Of a DNA stretch of 64,000 nucleotides, positions 15,501-27,547 are shown one piece after another. A model generated the notes under the pieces. The model did no database searches. It worked only from the letters and a program-made list of their open reading frames with translations, and had not been told where the DNA came from. Numbering within the stretch: position 1 is the stretch's first letter; every line of letters starts with the position of its first letter. The position numbers were made by a program, and so were the translations under genes. The DNA comes from Sipunculus nudus (taxonomy: Eukaryota; Annelida; Sipuncula; Golfingiida; Sipunculidae): the NCBI GenBank assembly GCA_026874595.1, contig CM049307.1, positions 9,819,579-9,883,578 of the forward strand, given 5' to 3'.

Positions 15501-15730
15501 TATAAAGGTGTGCATTATTGTTATAATATTAATTATTATAACATTAATAATTAATAAAGATGATCCACAAATTCTACAATATGATTATTAAAATAGTCAT
15601 GATAAATCACATAAATTATAGCATGCCATTTAATGTATAATAGTAATGAATTATACAGAGAAGCATCTTGATGAATAAAACTTGCAGTTTTATCAAAGCA
15701 GTAATAGGTGATTAATGATAATATATACAC

Positions 15731-15801
<71 letters not shown>

Positions 15802-16238
15802 TTATTTAATCTCAGTGTAAACATGTGATATCAACAAAATAAAAATAAATTAGACATTAAGCGTATCAGTTTTAAATGCAAGTATCATAAACACAGGTAT
15901 CATTAAAATGTTGCTTACATAGTGTTTAATCTTTGTTACAGGGACTGTTCATTGAAGGAGCTCGCTGGGACAGACAGAAAATGGTGATCAGTGAATCACT
16001 ACCCAAGATCCTGTACGATACCATTCCAATTATCTGGCTACATCCTGGGGAACAAAACAAATTTCAACCTAAAGCTATTTATAACACACCGGTGTACAAA
16101 ACCAGTGCCAGAAGAGGAACATTATCTACAACTGGACATTCCACAAACTTTGTTCTGTGGCTGGAACTGCCATCAGATAAACCTCAGAGCCATTGGGTTA
16201 ACCGTGGCGTAGCTGCACTCTGTCAACTTGATGACTAA
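534..16238 (+). CDS. DNAH3: Axonemal dynein heavy chain, DNAH3 type, C-terminal 929 residues (5' end outside window)
   Basis: Inner-arm dynein heavy chain, the ATP-driven motor of cilia and flagella. Sixteen exons join with consistent phases and GT-AG sites: 534-719, 992-1234, 2067-2227, 2699-2856, 3244-3605, 3870-3986, 4388-4478, 4877-4983, 5260-5403, 6979-7142, 7756-7909, 8613-8741, 9240-9505, 13534-13622, 15177-15298, 15942-16238 (TAA). They total 2790 nt, the last fifth of a protein usually near 4100 residues. Visible in order: the end of AAA5 ([26 protein letters not shown]), the AAA6 region ([68 protein letters not shown]) and the C-terminal domain ([37 protein letters not shown]). Motifs such as [20 protein letters not shown] and [10 protein letters not shown] fit DNAH3 better than DNAH7 or DNAH12 as I remember them; the family is certain, the paralogue likely. 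The donor after exon 7756-7909 is the less common GTGGGT. No frame break is seen. Confidence 0.9.
1266..1705. repeat. 51-bp minisatellite in a dynein intron
   Basis: About eight tandem copies of a 51-bp unit start 30 nt after the donor at 1235. The ATGAAAC landmark recurs at 1280, 1331, 1382, 1433, 1484, 1535, (ATA at 1586), 1636 and 1687. Because 51 is a multiple of three and the unit lacks stops in two frames, the array gives long spurious ORFs on the + strand. It is intronic: the flanking exons join in phase without it. Confidence 0.9.
5745..6944 (+). mobile_element. Helentron-like non-autonomous element, AGCTCAG family, copy 1
   Basis: A 1.2-kb element in the intron before exon 6979-7142. 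The 5' end has an imperfect hairpin (AGCTCAG/CTAAGCT around TGACT-GAA-AGTCA). The 3' end has the perfect 12-bp palindrome GGCCCATGGGCC followed by ACTTG, then a T run. The inside holds diverged repeats with phrases such as AATCTTCTAACT, CTCCTTGGAAACCTGAAAT and CACTGTAACCTATATTCTG, a 17-C run at 5922-5938 and a GGTGGCGCCACC palindrome at 6054-6065. No coding capacity. Assignment rests on terminal hairpins and T/T flanks, not on a transposase. Confidence 0.55.
7143..9239 (+). other. Three dynein introns without recognisable features
   Basis: Introns 7143-7755, 7910-8612 and 8742-9239 are AT-rich, with standard acceptors (TTGTAG, TTTCAG, CAACAG). I see no repeat family or extra exon in them. Confidence 0.5.
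9568..11744 (+). mobile_element. Helitron-like element with about 185-bp internal tandem repeats
   Basis: It sits in the intron before exon 13534-13622. The 5' end begins A|TGCC and has an inverted repeat TGCCCC/GGGGCA (9568-9599). The 3' end repeats this hairpin (11704-11709 with 11715-11720), then a short GTTG-TTC-CAAC stem and CTAG|T at 11741-11745, a Helitron-type terminus. Internal units of about 185 bp, carrying GCAGATA..GGCCTGATTTTTGG and GACCAGTTACAGATCGAG, start near 9680, 9860, 10048, 10230 and, after a nested insertion, 11370 and 11540. No helicase ORF is present, so it is non-autonomous. Confidence 0.55.
10393..11353 (+). mobile_element. Nested Helitron-like element, TAGCCCTCAGC family, copy 1
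   Basis: It interrupts the 185-bp tandem array of the host element: array sequence stops after 10390 and resumes at 11354 (TTTCGCAATGC). The 5' hairpin is TAGCC...GGCTA; the 3' end is CTAG|T at 11350-11354. It carries two tandem copies of a roughly 300-bp block (KGAGCGGGATATCTC, GGTGACCTTGACCTATTTTT, CTTATATCTCAGGAACC) and matches the copy at 39718-40352 at both ends. No coding capacity. Confidence 0.5.
11844..13180. mobile_element. TA-flanked inverted-repeat DNA element (non-autonomous)
   Basis: The ends are CTGTAGATTCAG (11844-11855) and its reverse complement CTGAATCTACAG (13169-13180), each flanked by TA (11842-11843 and 13181-13182), as in TA-targeting transposons. The subterminal sequence is partly symmetrical (ATCGTGGG..TTTCGTGG on the left, CATGAAAATAAAATCCCAAC on the right). 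The 1337-bp interior has no long ORF. The superfamily cannot be fixed without a transposase. Confidence 0.5.
13720..13985 (+). repeat. Purine-rich GAAAG tract in intron
   Basis: Low-complexity, purine-rich stretch with many GAAAG, AAGGA and AAAGAGA words and scattered ACATGTG words. It lies just downstream of the donor at 13623. Simple-sequence DNA with no evident function. Confidence 0.5.
14080..15085 (+). pseudogene. LINE fragment: end of reverse transcriptase ORF plus 3' tail
   Basis: Broken + strand frames read like the region after the RT catalytic core of a non-LTR retrotransposon: KTKCMVISK, then [13 protein letters not shown], then [20 protein letters not shown] followed by QSWDL, then [12 protein letters not shown]. 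These match the usual order of the RT thumb and connection segment. Several stops and frame changes interrupt it. The 3' end is a (TTA)n-like tail at 15065-15085. It is a 5'-truncated, dead copy inside a dynein intron, in the same orientation as the gene. Confidence 0.65.
15299..15941 (+). other. Dynein intron holding an AT microsatellite
   Basis: Intron between exons 15177-15298 and 15942-16238, very AT-rich. Apart from the (TA)n tract at about 15722-15805, nothing is recognised. Confidence 0.5.
15722..15805. repeat. (TA)n microsatellite
   Basis: About 80 bp of nearly pure TA dinucleotides with a few TTTATA interruptions, so it is self-complementary and could form a cruciform. Confidence 0.9.
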
Positions 16239-17340
16239 TATTATACCTCTTATTGGACTTGTACACAAATCTTTGGTTGCCAGACTGCATTTTTGAAGTG
16301 CCTATTTCCTTGTGAAATATTTTGTTTTTAGGATATGAATAATGTTTTATCTGCAGCCCGGTCTCCTCTCACTGCAAAGAATTACTATTTTTTTCAAAGA
16401 AAATTATTGTGCCAAGTATCATAAGTATACTATCTTTGACCTCTCAGGCCTTGACAAAGGGAGGATAATACCATATTGTAATTATATATTAGCATAAGTT
16501 ATAATTTTATACATTTAATTATTAATTATAAAGGTAAATCTAGAGTTTTACTGCTGATATATTGATCTCTCTTTTACTTCATAGAAGAACATAAAGATAA
16601 TCTGCAGAAGTTTATACATTTTCCTTTCATATTATTTCAATATAATAAGAAAGGTTACTGATGACACTTAGAACAGGCTATTCAATATTTACATCTGAAG
16701 ATTTCATCATTTACATAACATTGTTACACTTATGAAGAGGTTTTAAGCCTTGGTGGAATTTATTAGAAAATATGTGAAGTGCCAATTCTGTGTGATGTGC
16801 TTATGACTTTGATAATATGCTGTTAATATTGAGTGTTCCATCCAGGTTTGTGTTGAGAGCCTTGTCTTTACAGCCACATATATTGAACTTTATTTATACA
16901 CAAGTTTATTATCTGAGTGTCCCTTTTTCCTTTTGGAATTTTGTTTTGTTTTGGCTACTACTTAACTGCAAGTGCCTTTTTTTTGCTTCTGTGTTTGACC
17001 TTTTGTGTGTAGTATGCTGTGGTGTGTGAATGATTAATGTTGTTCTGTAAATGATTAACATCTTATGCAAATGATGAACACCTATATGCTGCTGTGATTT
17101 TGTTGCACTAGTCACTGTCAGAACAAATGCAGCTTCCCTGTACAGATAGTTATTTGTTCTTTTGCGAAAATCAGATACTGTGATGAAAAATCAGGAAATA
17201 CTCCTCCTTTCCTGACATAATACAACCGTCCATAGATTAATTTTAACAGAACATACAGTATTGTATCATATCTGTTGTGTAAGATATTTTCAGAGAATGC
17301 ACAAGTTATCAATAAAGTGTAATAGAAAATTCAGCTTGTT
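16239..17340 (+). other. 3' UTR of the dynein gene
   Basis: AT-rich sequence after the TAA at 16236-16238, with no further coding potential. A canonical AATAAA lies at 17311-17316, followed by a T/G-rich stretch (17333-17345), so cleavage is likely near 17335. The UTR would be about 1.1 kb. The extent is inferred from the signal alone. Confidence 0.6.
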
Positions 17341-17409
17341 TGCTTTGTATAAACCAAACTGAATGGATGTTTTCAGAGTGTGATTCCAAGTTCATTTGTT
17401 TGACCATCC

Positions 17410-20400
17410 CTAAAGCGATCACTCTTTGTCAATTGTCGGTCGGTCTGTCCATCTAGACATCTGTCTGTTAATAGGGCACAAATTGTAACTGCTGGACCTG
17501 GAAACTTAACTGGAAATCCACAGAGGTCCATACAAAAATCTCCTTGGAAACCTAAAATTAGGTCACTGTGACCTATATCCTCAGAGCTATTGGGCTAAAA
17601 AGTCCCCGCCAGAATAATTAAAAATTTATCACAAAAGCTTCAATATCTGAATAACTAATGCATCGATTGCCATGATTCTTTCCCTGCCTATTGATCAAGG
17701 AGTGTTTCATCATTTCCTGAAGACTGGTGGTGCCACCTGTATATTTTTATGAATTTTTTGTAGAATATTTATATCTTTAGATGAAGCAGTTTGTTAACAC
17801 GGCACAAATTGTAACAGTTAGACCAAGAAGACTGGTGGTGCCACCTTTATTCTTTAAATTTTGACACCTTTTTTTTTTCCTTTTCTTGAGACAGATGTCA
17901 GCAAGTCAGATGGGGTACATGTTTCTGTTAGGCCTAGAATCTTCTAACGCAACATCCAGGGAAGTTATGGGCACATTAGTGTGGTCTCCTTGCACATAGG
18001 ACATAAGGTCACTGTGATGCAAGATATGGAAAAAAAAAAACAATTTGAGCACCCTATGAGACAGATTTGCATGATTGGTTACAGTTGGACCTTGAAACTT
18101 CTAATTTGATTAAGATCTAAGGAGGGTCATTTAAAATTTCTTTCGAAACCTGAAATAATATCACTGTGACCTTTATTCTTAGAACTGTGTGAAAATACAT
18201 CATTTCAGCACTCTAGTTATTAGTCAGATGGGCCGAGCATAAAATGTAGCAGTTGGATGTAAAAACTTCTAACTTAGCACATAGGGAGTTCTTGGTAAAA
18301 TCTCTTCTTGGAAACCCTAAATGAGGTCACTGTATCCTATATTTTGAACACTAAGGCAAAAAGCATAATTTTGAGCACTCTGGAAGTCATTCTACCCATT
18401 CTTCCAAGTTCCTTATCAAATGTTTTTCACCAGATCATAACATCAATAATTGTATCGCCAGACATAGTCTGGAGATACTATGGTTTAGGCACGGTCGCGC
18501 CACCGCCGCCGCCGAGATTTCTTTTGGACACAATAACTCAAAAAATATTTCACAGATCTTTACCAAACTTGGTATATGTATAGATATGGGTTAGAGGACG
18601 ACACCTATTTAAAATGAGGTCATGACCTCAACTAGGAGAGTGACCTTGACCTTGAATAGGTTCAATTTTGGGGAAAATCACACAAATTCTTAAATATCTC
18701 AAGAAAACTTGCATGGATTGATCCCAAAATCAAGTTGATCGAAGATCATGGATAGGGTTGTCATGTTCCAGAAACTGGTGGCGCCACCTATTATTCTTTA
18801 CTTGTTTTCATGCCGTTTAATATCCCCGAAATTGCTACTTGACAGTACTGTGAGCATTATAAGTCAAAAACTAATGGACAGATTTCTTTCATATTATGCA
18901 AATACATAGATATGGGTAATGGGATGATGTTTATTTAAATTGGGGTCATGACCTTTCCTATGAGAGTGGCCTTGACCTTGAATATTGCCATATATGGTGA
19001 AAATCACACAAAATCATTAATTTGTCAATAAGGGATGCATGCATTGGTCCAAAAATCAACTTGACCGAAGATCTTGGATAGTAATGTCATGTACCGGAAA
19101 CAGGTGGCGCCACCTGTTATTCTTTTACTTGTTTTTGTGCCATTTAATACCCCATCATTGCCACTTAACAGTACATTTATAACCTGTGAGCATTATAAGT
19201 CAAAAACTAATACACAGATTTCTTTCATATTATGCATATACATAGACATGGGTTATGGGATGATGTATATATAAATTGGGGTCATGACCTTTCCAATTAG
19301 AGTGGCCTTGACCTTGAATATTGCCATATATGGTGAAAATTACACAAAATCATTAATATCTCAATAAGGGATGCATGCATTGGTCCAAAAATCAACATGT
19401 TCGAAGATCTTGGAAAGTATTGTCATGTACCGGAAACAGGTGGCGCCACCTGTTATTCTTTTACTTGTTTTGTGCCGTTTAATACCCCGGCATCATTGCC
19501 ATTTATCAGTACTGTGAGCATTATAAGTCAAAAACTAATGGACAAATTTCTTTCATATTATGCATATACATGGATATGGGTTATAGGATAATGTTTATTT
19601 GAATAGGGGTCATGACCTTTCCAATGAGTGGCCTTGACCTTGAATATTGCCATATATGGTGAAAATCACACAAAATCATTAATTTCTCAATAAGGGATGC
19701 ATGCATTGGTCCAAAAATCAACTTGACCGAAGATCTTGGATAGTAATGTCATGTACTGGAAACAGGTGGCGCCACCTGTTATTCTTTTACTTGTTTTCGT
19801 GCCATTTAATACCCCATCATTGCCACTTAACAGTACATTTATAACCTGTGAGCATTATAAGTCAAAAACTAATGGACAGATTTCTTTCATTTTATGCATA
19901 TACATAGACATGGGTTATGGGATGATGTATATATAAATTGGGGTCATGACCTTTCCTATTAGAGTGGCCTTGACCTTGAATATTGCCATATATGGTGAAA
20001 ATTACACAAAATCATTAATATCTCAATAAGGGATGCATGCATTGGTCCAAAAATCAACATGTTCGAAGATCTTGGAAAGTATTGTCATGTACCGGAAACA
20101 GGTGGCGCCACCTGTTATTCTTTTACTTGTTTTGTGCCGTTTAATACCCCATCATTGCCATTTATCAGTACTGTGAGCATTATAAGTCAAAAACTAATGG
20201 ACAAATTTCTTTCATATTATGCATATACATGGATATGGGTTATAGGATAATGTTTATTTGAATAGGGGTCATGACCTTTCCAATGAGTGGCCTTGACCTT
20301 GAATATTGCCATATATGGTGAAAATCACACAAAATCATTAATTTCTCAATAAGGGATGCATTGATTGGTCCAAAAATCAACTTGAACGAAGATCTTGGAT

Positions 20401-20773
20401 ATATAGTGTTGTCATGTACGGGAAACAGGTGGTGCCACCTGTTATTCTTGTACTTGTTTTCGTGCCGTTTAATACCCCATCATTGCCACTTAACAGTATT
20501 GTGAGCATTATAAGTCAAAAACTAATGGACAGATTTCTTGCATATACATAGACATGGGTTAGGGGATGATGTATATTGAAATTTGGATCATGACCTTTTC
20601 TATGAGAATGACCTTTTCTATGAGTGTGGTCTGATATTAATTGTTGCTGAAGAAGGGTGGCCTATTCTTAAAGGGGGGGGGGATTAATTGTCTGGGGATA
20701 CTATGGCACCTGCTGTGCCAAGAAATATCTAGTTAATGCATGTGTCAGCTGTATGGGCACCATGGCCCACTTG
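17410..20773 (+). mobile_element. AGCTCAG-family element, 5'-truncated, split by a nested Helitron
   Basis: The left part (17410-18450) resembles copy 1 at 5745-6944: AAGCGATCACTCTTTGTC, repeated CTCCTTGGAAACC blocks, and GGTGGTGCCACC at about 17726 and 17828. The first 5' hairpin is missing. The right end returns at 20733-20773 with CACCATGGCCCACTTG|TTT, the family 3' end. Between them lies the complete nested element 18455-20732. No coding sequence. Confidence 0.45.
18455..20732 (+). mobile_element. Helitron-like element with dimeric 326/336-bp tandem array
   Basis: The 5' end is A|TCGCC (18454-18459) with a hairpin pairing GTATC..CCAGAC and GTCTGG.GATAC. The 3' end is the 5-bp stem hairpin GGCAC-CTGCT-GTGCC (20705-20719), nine bases, then CTAG|T (20729-20733). 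This fits the textbook Helitron terminus, with insertion between A and T. Six tandem units are marked by GGTGGCGCCACC at 18777, 19103, 19439, 19765, 20101 and (as GGTGGTGCCACC) 20428. The short ORFs recurring at a 662-bp spacing are artefacts of the array. No Rep/helicase ORF, so non-autonomous. Confidence 0.65.
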
Positions 20774-22540
20774 TTTATAATTAGATTGGCACAAGCCACA
20801 AAGATCCAGCTTCATTTTAAGACATGATGAGATTTCTTTGGTGACCTAAATTGAGATCACTGACCCACCAATATAAATTACAGGGCAATGACAGGTTTTA
20901 GTACTGCAGGGCCTTAAAAATCTGGAAAATTAGGGCTTAATTCTATCAATTAGACTTTGGAAGTTCAAACTTTACATGCAGACAGGAATTGAAAATGTTT
21001 ATATTCAGATAAGCATCATGGACCATGAGCCATTCATGATTTTTTTTCACCAAAGAGTAAAGTTTAGTTTTTAACTTTTCCTAAATGACACAATATCTCA
21101 AAACTCAAAAGGGATAAACTTATTTCGATTTCAAATATAGATTACAGAGCTCCCAACCTGAATTATGTGACCAGTGTTAAGATGTTTGTCAAATTCATAA
21201 TAACAGCCATTTAAATCCAAACTAGACTACTGACAGGTCAGGAAGGGCCCCACAAAAGGCCTATAGACTTCCAGTGTGGGCGGAGTGATGCTTGAAAAAA
21301 ATGTATTAATGACCCGATTACCTGCGGAGACGAGGGAACTGACATAACAGTATTTAAACAAATGAACCAAGATGTTAAGGTTTTAATCAGTGATAGTCTT
21401 GTATGAAGGTGTAGGAGTGGAGCATCACCAAGCAATAGAGGCATAAATAGATTTGTTGTATTAAACTGTAAGCCTGGCCAGCATATCAGTAGGATCGTCC
21501 TGTGACCTTGACCTTAGAACTTGGGATTTTGAAATCAATATGGTTCTTCCCCTATTGTTAGGTAATCCAAAAGTGAGAGATTTTGGATGAAAATTTACCG
21601 ATGGCTCATGATTTCTTTATAATTTGGCAAATGGATCATCCATCATGTCATTTGTATGACTATAATTTGGCAAAGTAAATTTTCACAAATTCCCTGGTGA
21701 TAGATGCATGTGTGGCCAATTCAATAATGAAGATTAGAATTTATACACACTGGATGACCCTGTCAGCTCTGGTCTGTTGTATACTGCAGGTCTGTAACAG
21801 GTCTGGACAGGTATATAGTAATGAAGACCTGCTTGAAAACTTGTTTCGGGAAAGTGATGTCAGAACATAACACAAGAATAATGTAAAGGATTATGCTAAA
21901 AGAAAAAGAGTTTTGCCCTTAGGCCCTTTTTTTGGGTTTTGAAATTTTATTTTCTCGAAAGAATAGAAAAGACTGAGCTCAATATGATTAAATATCTACT
22001 GAAAATAAAATAAAATAAAAATTAACATGCAGCACCTGAGAAACCAACCACTCTTTTGCCTTAAATTGTCTGGCAATTGTATCATAGACAACACCACTTT
22101 TACCTGCCTTTTTTATCAGAAAATGTTTGATCAGCTGACAATGTCATTTTCTCAAATCTATGACAACAAACAAAGTCTGTTTCAAAAGTGTGACGTCATG
22201 CCATTTCATCACAGACAGGTCAGTTTCAAATGCCTGACATCTCCAAGTCCTTTTCAGAAGCATGACAGGACTACAATGTCAGTTTCACCAGTTTGCCATC
22301 ACTGACAACATCAGTTACAAGTGTGACATGACACATGGTAGTAGTTTCATCTTTAATATCATAGTGTTTATCTTTACATGCAAACAGTAACCCTTGCTCA
22401 TGCCAGAATCTGGTTCATTCTTAAACATTCAGCCAAATACCACCATGATCCACAAACTTCTGAATTAAGGAGGGCTATAGTGCTAAAAGGGGCCTTAAAA
22501 CAAAAATATAACAAAGGAACTGGCTATCCATAAAACATTG
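20774..22540. other. Intergenic region between dynein and CFAP96
   Basis: AT-rich sequence between two converging genes. A short segment at 21228-21250 (ACTGACAGGTCAGGAAGGGC) recurs inverted at 32956-32976, so at least part is interspersed repeat. At 22120-22330 words like TGACAACA and CAGTTTCAAA recur irregularly about every 30 bp. Nothing coding is seen. Confidence 0.4.
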
Positions 22541-22546
22541 TTTATT
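22541..22546 (-). terminator. Candidate polyadenylation signal of CFAP96
   Basis: TTTATT on the + strand, AATAAA on the coding strand, about 450 nt after the CFAP96 stop. It would give a 3' UTR of about 470 nt. Other AT-rich hexamers exist nearby, so the choice is tentative. Confidence 0.4.
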
Positions 22547-22993
22547 CATATCACAACTACTAACATATCACAGCACACTATTTGATTATATATTGTATAC
22601 AGAATTATGAAATGTTATGACTGTGTAGGTAGATATGTTACTAATACTGATGTGCCATTGTATTTTATTTATAATATAAACAAAACATTCAATTCAGCCT
22701 CAGTGGTACATTAAAAGCATTTTGCTAAGAAACTACTTGTTGTTACAATTCATAAGCTTCTATAAAAAATATGTACCTAGAATCTGATGTCAAAAAGTGA
22801 ACAAAACCAAACACTTGGGTTTGTGTTGGTCAGAGTAAAAATATTTGTCACATATGGCAGAATATAAAAATCATGAACAAATTTGCATAATTAAAAGAGT
22901 TCATAACTTCTAAAGAAGCCAGTATCACAGATTTTGATGAAAGAAGAGTGATGATTGCCATCAGTCACCTGATGACAAGCCTCGAGTGCCGTA

Positions 22994-25900
22994 TCAGTAA
23001 GATAAGACTGATGATAATGTCTTGTAGTTCTGTTGGTTGATGGCTCTGAAAAAAAAGAGTAGCATCATACAGAATTTCTTCCACTGGACTTGAGACTTTG
23101 AATTTTTATGTGAATTTCATTTGAAAATCTAGATAAGAATCATAATCATGTTATGGGACATGAACTATGAAATGAAGTTTGTGATATAAGAAGTTTGTTT
23201 CCAAACAAAAGTGATTGATTCAGAAGTAAATATCTGAGTTAATGTTAATTGATAAAAGTGCATTTATAAATGTTTTAGATTTGAATGGCTTCTCTGAACC
23301 AACCATGTGACATGCTTTCCAAAAGAATCTGCTGCATAAATTGTCTGAATATTACAGAGATCCAAATAGATTATAATAACCAATCAAACATTAATACATT
23401 AATTTATTATAAAAACAAACCTTTTAAGTACACATAGTAAAATATTGCAGACTGAGGGTCTATATTTATGTGATAGTATATAGGGATATATATTGAAATA
23501 TATTACACACTTGATGACATTTTGGTTTAGGATGGATGAAATAGGTGCAGATTTGGGTCCAGCTGATGGCATGAAGATCTTTCCGGTCTTGTTCACAACC
23601 TGGACAGGCCGAGAGACCTTGAATCTGTAAGGATCTGCAGAGTGGGATGGGTAGGGGTCAAAAGTTCCAGCCTTCATTCCTGCGGGCTGCAAAGATAACA
23701 CAATGATATACATTCATATGAGATGAAGAAGACCTAGGAATTTGATGTATCTTATAGTTAAAATTTGAAGAACTATGGTATCCAAGGAGCATTTCCCCAT
23801 TTGAAATTTTACTTAGAAAGGGGAAAAAATCAAAAACTGTCAAAGGTAACTGAAGAACTGATAACAATATTTTAGTCATCAATAAGTAAGAAACACAAGC
23901 AATAAAATCTCTTATTACCAAGGAAACAGGTAAATGTGCTTGTTTTAACAATGATTAAAATTTTATCCCCAGCTGTAAAATTACAACTTTGTAACTAAGT
24001 AGTATATTCATATACACCAGTAAGACTTTTATTTTCCAGCTAAACTTGTAACATTATTCACAAATCATGACATTATGATGACTGTTGTATGAACTGTTTT
24101 TTTAAGAAAATATATGTATCACATTACAAAAATTTAAAATATCTCCTGCTTTTATGAAGCTTAAACTAGGTTCCTCAACTGCAAACACGTTTTATCCTGG
24201 AAAAACGTTACTTATATTAAAACTTAAAATCATACATTACAGACACAAGCACATACAAATACATCTATCACATGTTGGACCAAAATATGCAAACTTAAAA
24301 CTTGTTTGATAATATTTCCATTCATAAATGAGATCTTGATATTGGTTGCTAGATTAATTTAAAAGTGATTCAGTTGTGTTAGGAAGATTCAAAATTGAAT
24401 AATAAAATGTATATTTTTGTAGTATTTTAACTTAAGACTAAAACTTATAGTCATAATCTTCTTTCATGTGACTTCATTTTACCATGTTTTGTCCCAATGT
24501 CCTTTTCAGTGTTATTGACTTGCTCCAAGACTACTGAACTATATCTTTACAGTGTTGCATTTACAACTACATGTATTTATAAATCAAGCACTTACCACTT
24601 TACCAGGTGAGCTTGGTTTGAATGGTTTAAGGTCTCCGCGCTTATCACTCTTGGACTTTGGTGGTCCCAATGGTTTATCAGTTTTGTATGGGTTTTCATC
24701 AAAATATCTCTTTGGATGCATGTTAAGTTTAAATGCTTTTCCTTTCATGTCCTTCCTGTGGGCTTCATTTTCACGCTGGAACAGAGCAAATTGAAATTAT
24801 GCTGTACACAAAATACAGCTAGCCACCATTATATCTGAACATGATAAGATTTCATTTTGAATTCAATGTTACATTTTTTAGTTAGTATGCAAAAGACTGC
24901 AGTCTTAATTAAAGAAAACATAAAATATGTTTGCACTGAAAGACAATTTATCCCTGAATATTGATACCATATATTTTTTGTTTATTGAAGAAAAACTCAT
25001 TCAGAGATCATTTATACACTTAATTATAATATCATATTTACCCTTGTTAGTTCCTTTATTTTGTCATAATTGTCAGATGCATGCTTCTGGTAACTTCCAA
25101 TGGTGACATCAACATACCTTCAAAGAAACATAATATTGTAATCATGGGTCTTATCAAAACTTATTGGCACAGCTGAAGTAGTTCTTCAACAGTTTACAGT
25201 GTATTTATAGGAAGGTACAAAGACCATACAGAGGCAGAGCACTCAGGGGACAATGCAGCAGCACTAATCCTGCCTATGGTGATTCTTTGTAATGACCAAG
25301 TTTGGTGACCTTATCAATACAGCTAAAAAATAAAAATTATATACTCTTTCAGAAACTGCAAATAATCATGTATTTATTTATTTTACAAAATATCATTACA
25401 TTTTAATAATAAATATCAAACTGGAACAATTATCAATCATGAACCTTCTGTAGTATTAAAAAATTAAAAAGCGACAACCATTAGATCTTTATCTTATGAT
25501 TCTCTTTGATTACCATTGAAATTAAAAACTATGTGACAATAGAGTAAACATCCATTGTAAAGTTCCAACATATTATGCTATAAAGATATTTTGTTTCACA
25601 TTTTTAGAAAAAAAATGCCTGTATGTGGCACTTTAAAAAACATGTAATCAGGACTCTTTCCTCTAGGGACCATTGTCCAACAGCAGTTATTCAGGCATTG
25701 GAGTGAGCCACCAAGGCCATGAAAAAATCCTGCAATGTGGGCTTGAAAGTTACAAAAGTGAACCTGGGTCATCAAGCTGCATAATCCAGGGAATAAACCA
25801 ATATGCAGCCATCCACTCTAAATACTACAGGCTGACTCAGGGGTACTTACCCAAATCCAGTGCCCCTTTTGCCCGGATTTGTGTAGAAATTTTTGCCAGC

Positions 25901-27119
25901 ACCTTTGTAGGCTTTTCGGGGTCGATCTTGTGGACTAAAGGCTTGGATGGGTCCTGCTAATGTACCATAATGGTTGCCCAAACCTGACCTAAAACAAAGA
26001 ATGATGTAGATTATATAATTCAAATCCTTTGGATATGATTGTAATGCTTACATCAGTTTAAAATGGCCTGTATAAAATTACTGTTCATCTTGTGTAATGA
26101 AAATCTGCTACTATGATAATGTATGAAATAAGATTAAACCAGGTAAGACATAACAAGTGTACAGCAAGGAATCAGAAATGGCAGTCAATGTAAAACACAA
26201 ACACTGTCAAGTTTCTCCCACTGCCTGCTTTTAATATGGATCCATTGTAATGAAGTGCAATCACATTTGGACACTGAAACATACTGCTTTTGTACTTTTA
26301 CTTACTGCATTTTTTCACCACTGCTAGGCAAAAATGGTTTTCCAATGTTTTTCTTTGCTTCAACTAATCTGTGTTGTCTTCTCATTTTGATAGGATCACT
26401 GTAGGCCTCCCCCTCAAACACGCGCGAGTACTTGTCACCGAAGTAGCCGTCCTGGCGTGCAGAACGAGTTTTGCTGCCTCCAGGAAGAACCTGTTTGCCC
26501 TTGCCAGCAGCTTCATTAAATGCCACTGAAACCAAAGGAACAATTCACTTTCATATTCAGTGTTAAATACATTAAAGATGGACATTATCTCATAGAGTAT
26601 AGTAATCAACTTCACTAAAAGATTAAAAAAATTGTTTAAAATATATGAAGTTTTGTTTTTGTCCCTGATGCCTATATAAATAAACCATGTCTTTACCATT
26701 AATATTTATAACAAAGTCAAAGGTTGCATATATGAACAAAACTTGCAAGTGTTCATTTGGCATATACTAGTTTGACCAAAAAAAGTATGAATGAAAATGT
26801 AAATTTTGCAATCAAAATGTAAAATATGCATATCAAACTGAAGAATGGCATTTGGGTAATTTTTTAAACACCTGTCCCTCATTAGTGACACTGGCATGGC
26901 GGCTTGTCACAATTAGAGTCATTTTAAATACAGATTTAAGAGTGTGCAAATATAAGTCATCATTAAGTATAAATATAATTGATACTGATGTACAGTAAAA
27001 TTGACTAAAAACTCACTGCTGTTTGCAGGCCTGTATCGATCACCAATAGTGGTGTATCCCGACTCCTTAAAGAGTCCCACCCTCTCCATGTCTGTCTTGG
27101 TGAACGCTTTGTCTCCCAT
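22994..27119 (-). CDS. CFAP96: Cilia- and flagella-associated protein 96 (C4orf47-type), complete, 314 aa
   Basis: Seven exons on the - strand join in phase: 27119-27017, 26525-26306, 25988-25851, 25117-25042, 24775-24596, 23686-23511 and 23045-22994 (TGA), 945 nt in all. The ATG at 27119 opens MGDKAFTKTDMERVGLF, the family's N-terminal motif. Further family motifs follow in order: KQVLPGGSKTRSARQDGYF, RVFEGEAYSDP, GKPFLPSSGEK, GLGNHYGTLAGPI, GKNFYTNPGKKGTGFGYVD-type blocks, FKLNMHPKRYFDENPY and a C-terminal NQNVIK segment. The human protein is of similar length (about 309). The family consists of microtubule-associated ciliary or centrosomal proteins without known catalytic activity. Neither a signal peptide nor a membrane segment is seen. 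The two short last exons are less certain than the first five. Confidence 0.88.
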
Positions 27120-27547
27120 TTTATCGGTTGATTGAAGAAATTCTACACCTACAGTTAATTATGGTGCAACAAGAAAACTGCTTTATCTCAGAGTTATGTA
27201 TATCCCGTTTTCGACTTCTCTGAGTGCATTCAATCTGATGTCTTGACAATGATAATTCTCATAGACACCATATATACTGGACGATATATTTAAGACTTGT
27301 CAAACACATGTAAGCCAAATGGTGTTCTGTCAAACGACGAGATACTCCTTGATAAGCTGACTGCAGTATCTAAAGCTGTTTTCCACTACTTATCCTCCGC
27401 AGCGAGTACTTGCAGTTAACACCGATCTTCACAGTATCCTCCTCACGCACCCACTTTATATAGGGTGAAACCCTCCACCAAACATGAAGTGTATTAATTA
27501 TTATTATCTCGCCCCGACTTGATCCCCAACTTGTTTTGACCCAAGCG

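Noticed and set aside
19074-20250. Four similar ORFs of 63-66 codons (MDSNVMY- and MFEDLGKY-type) as a small gene family
   Set aside because: They recur at exactly 662 bp because they lie in tandem repeat units of a Helitron-like element. They have no splice or codon evidence.
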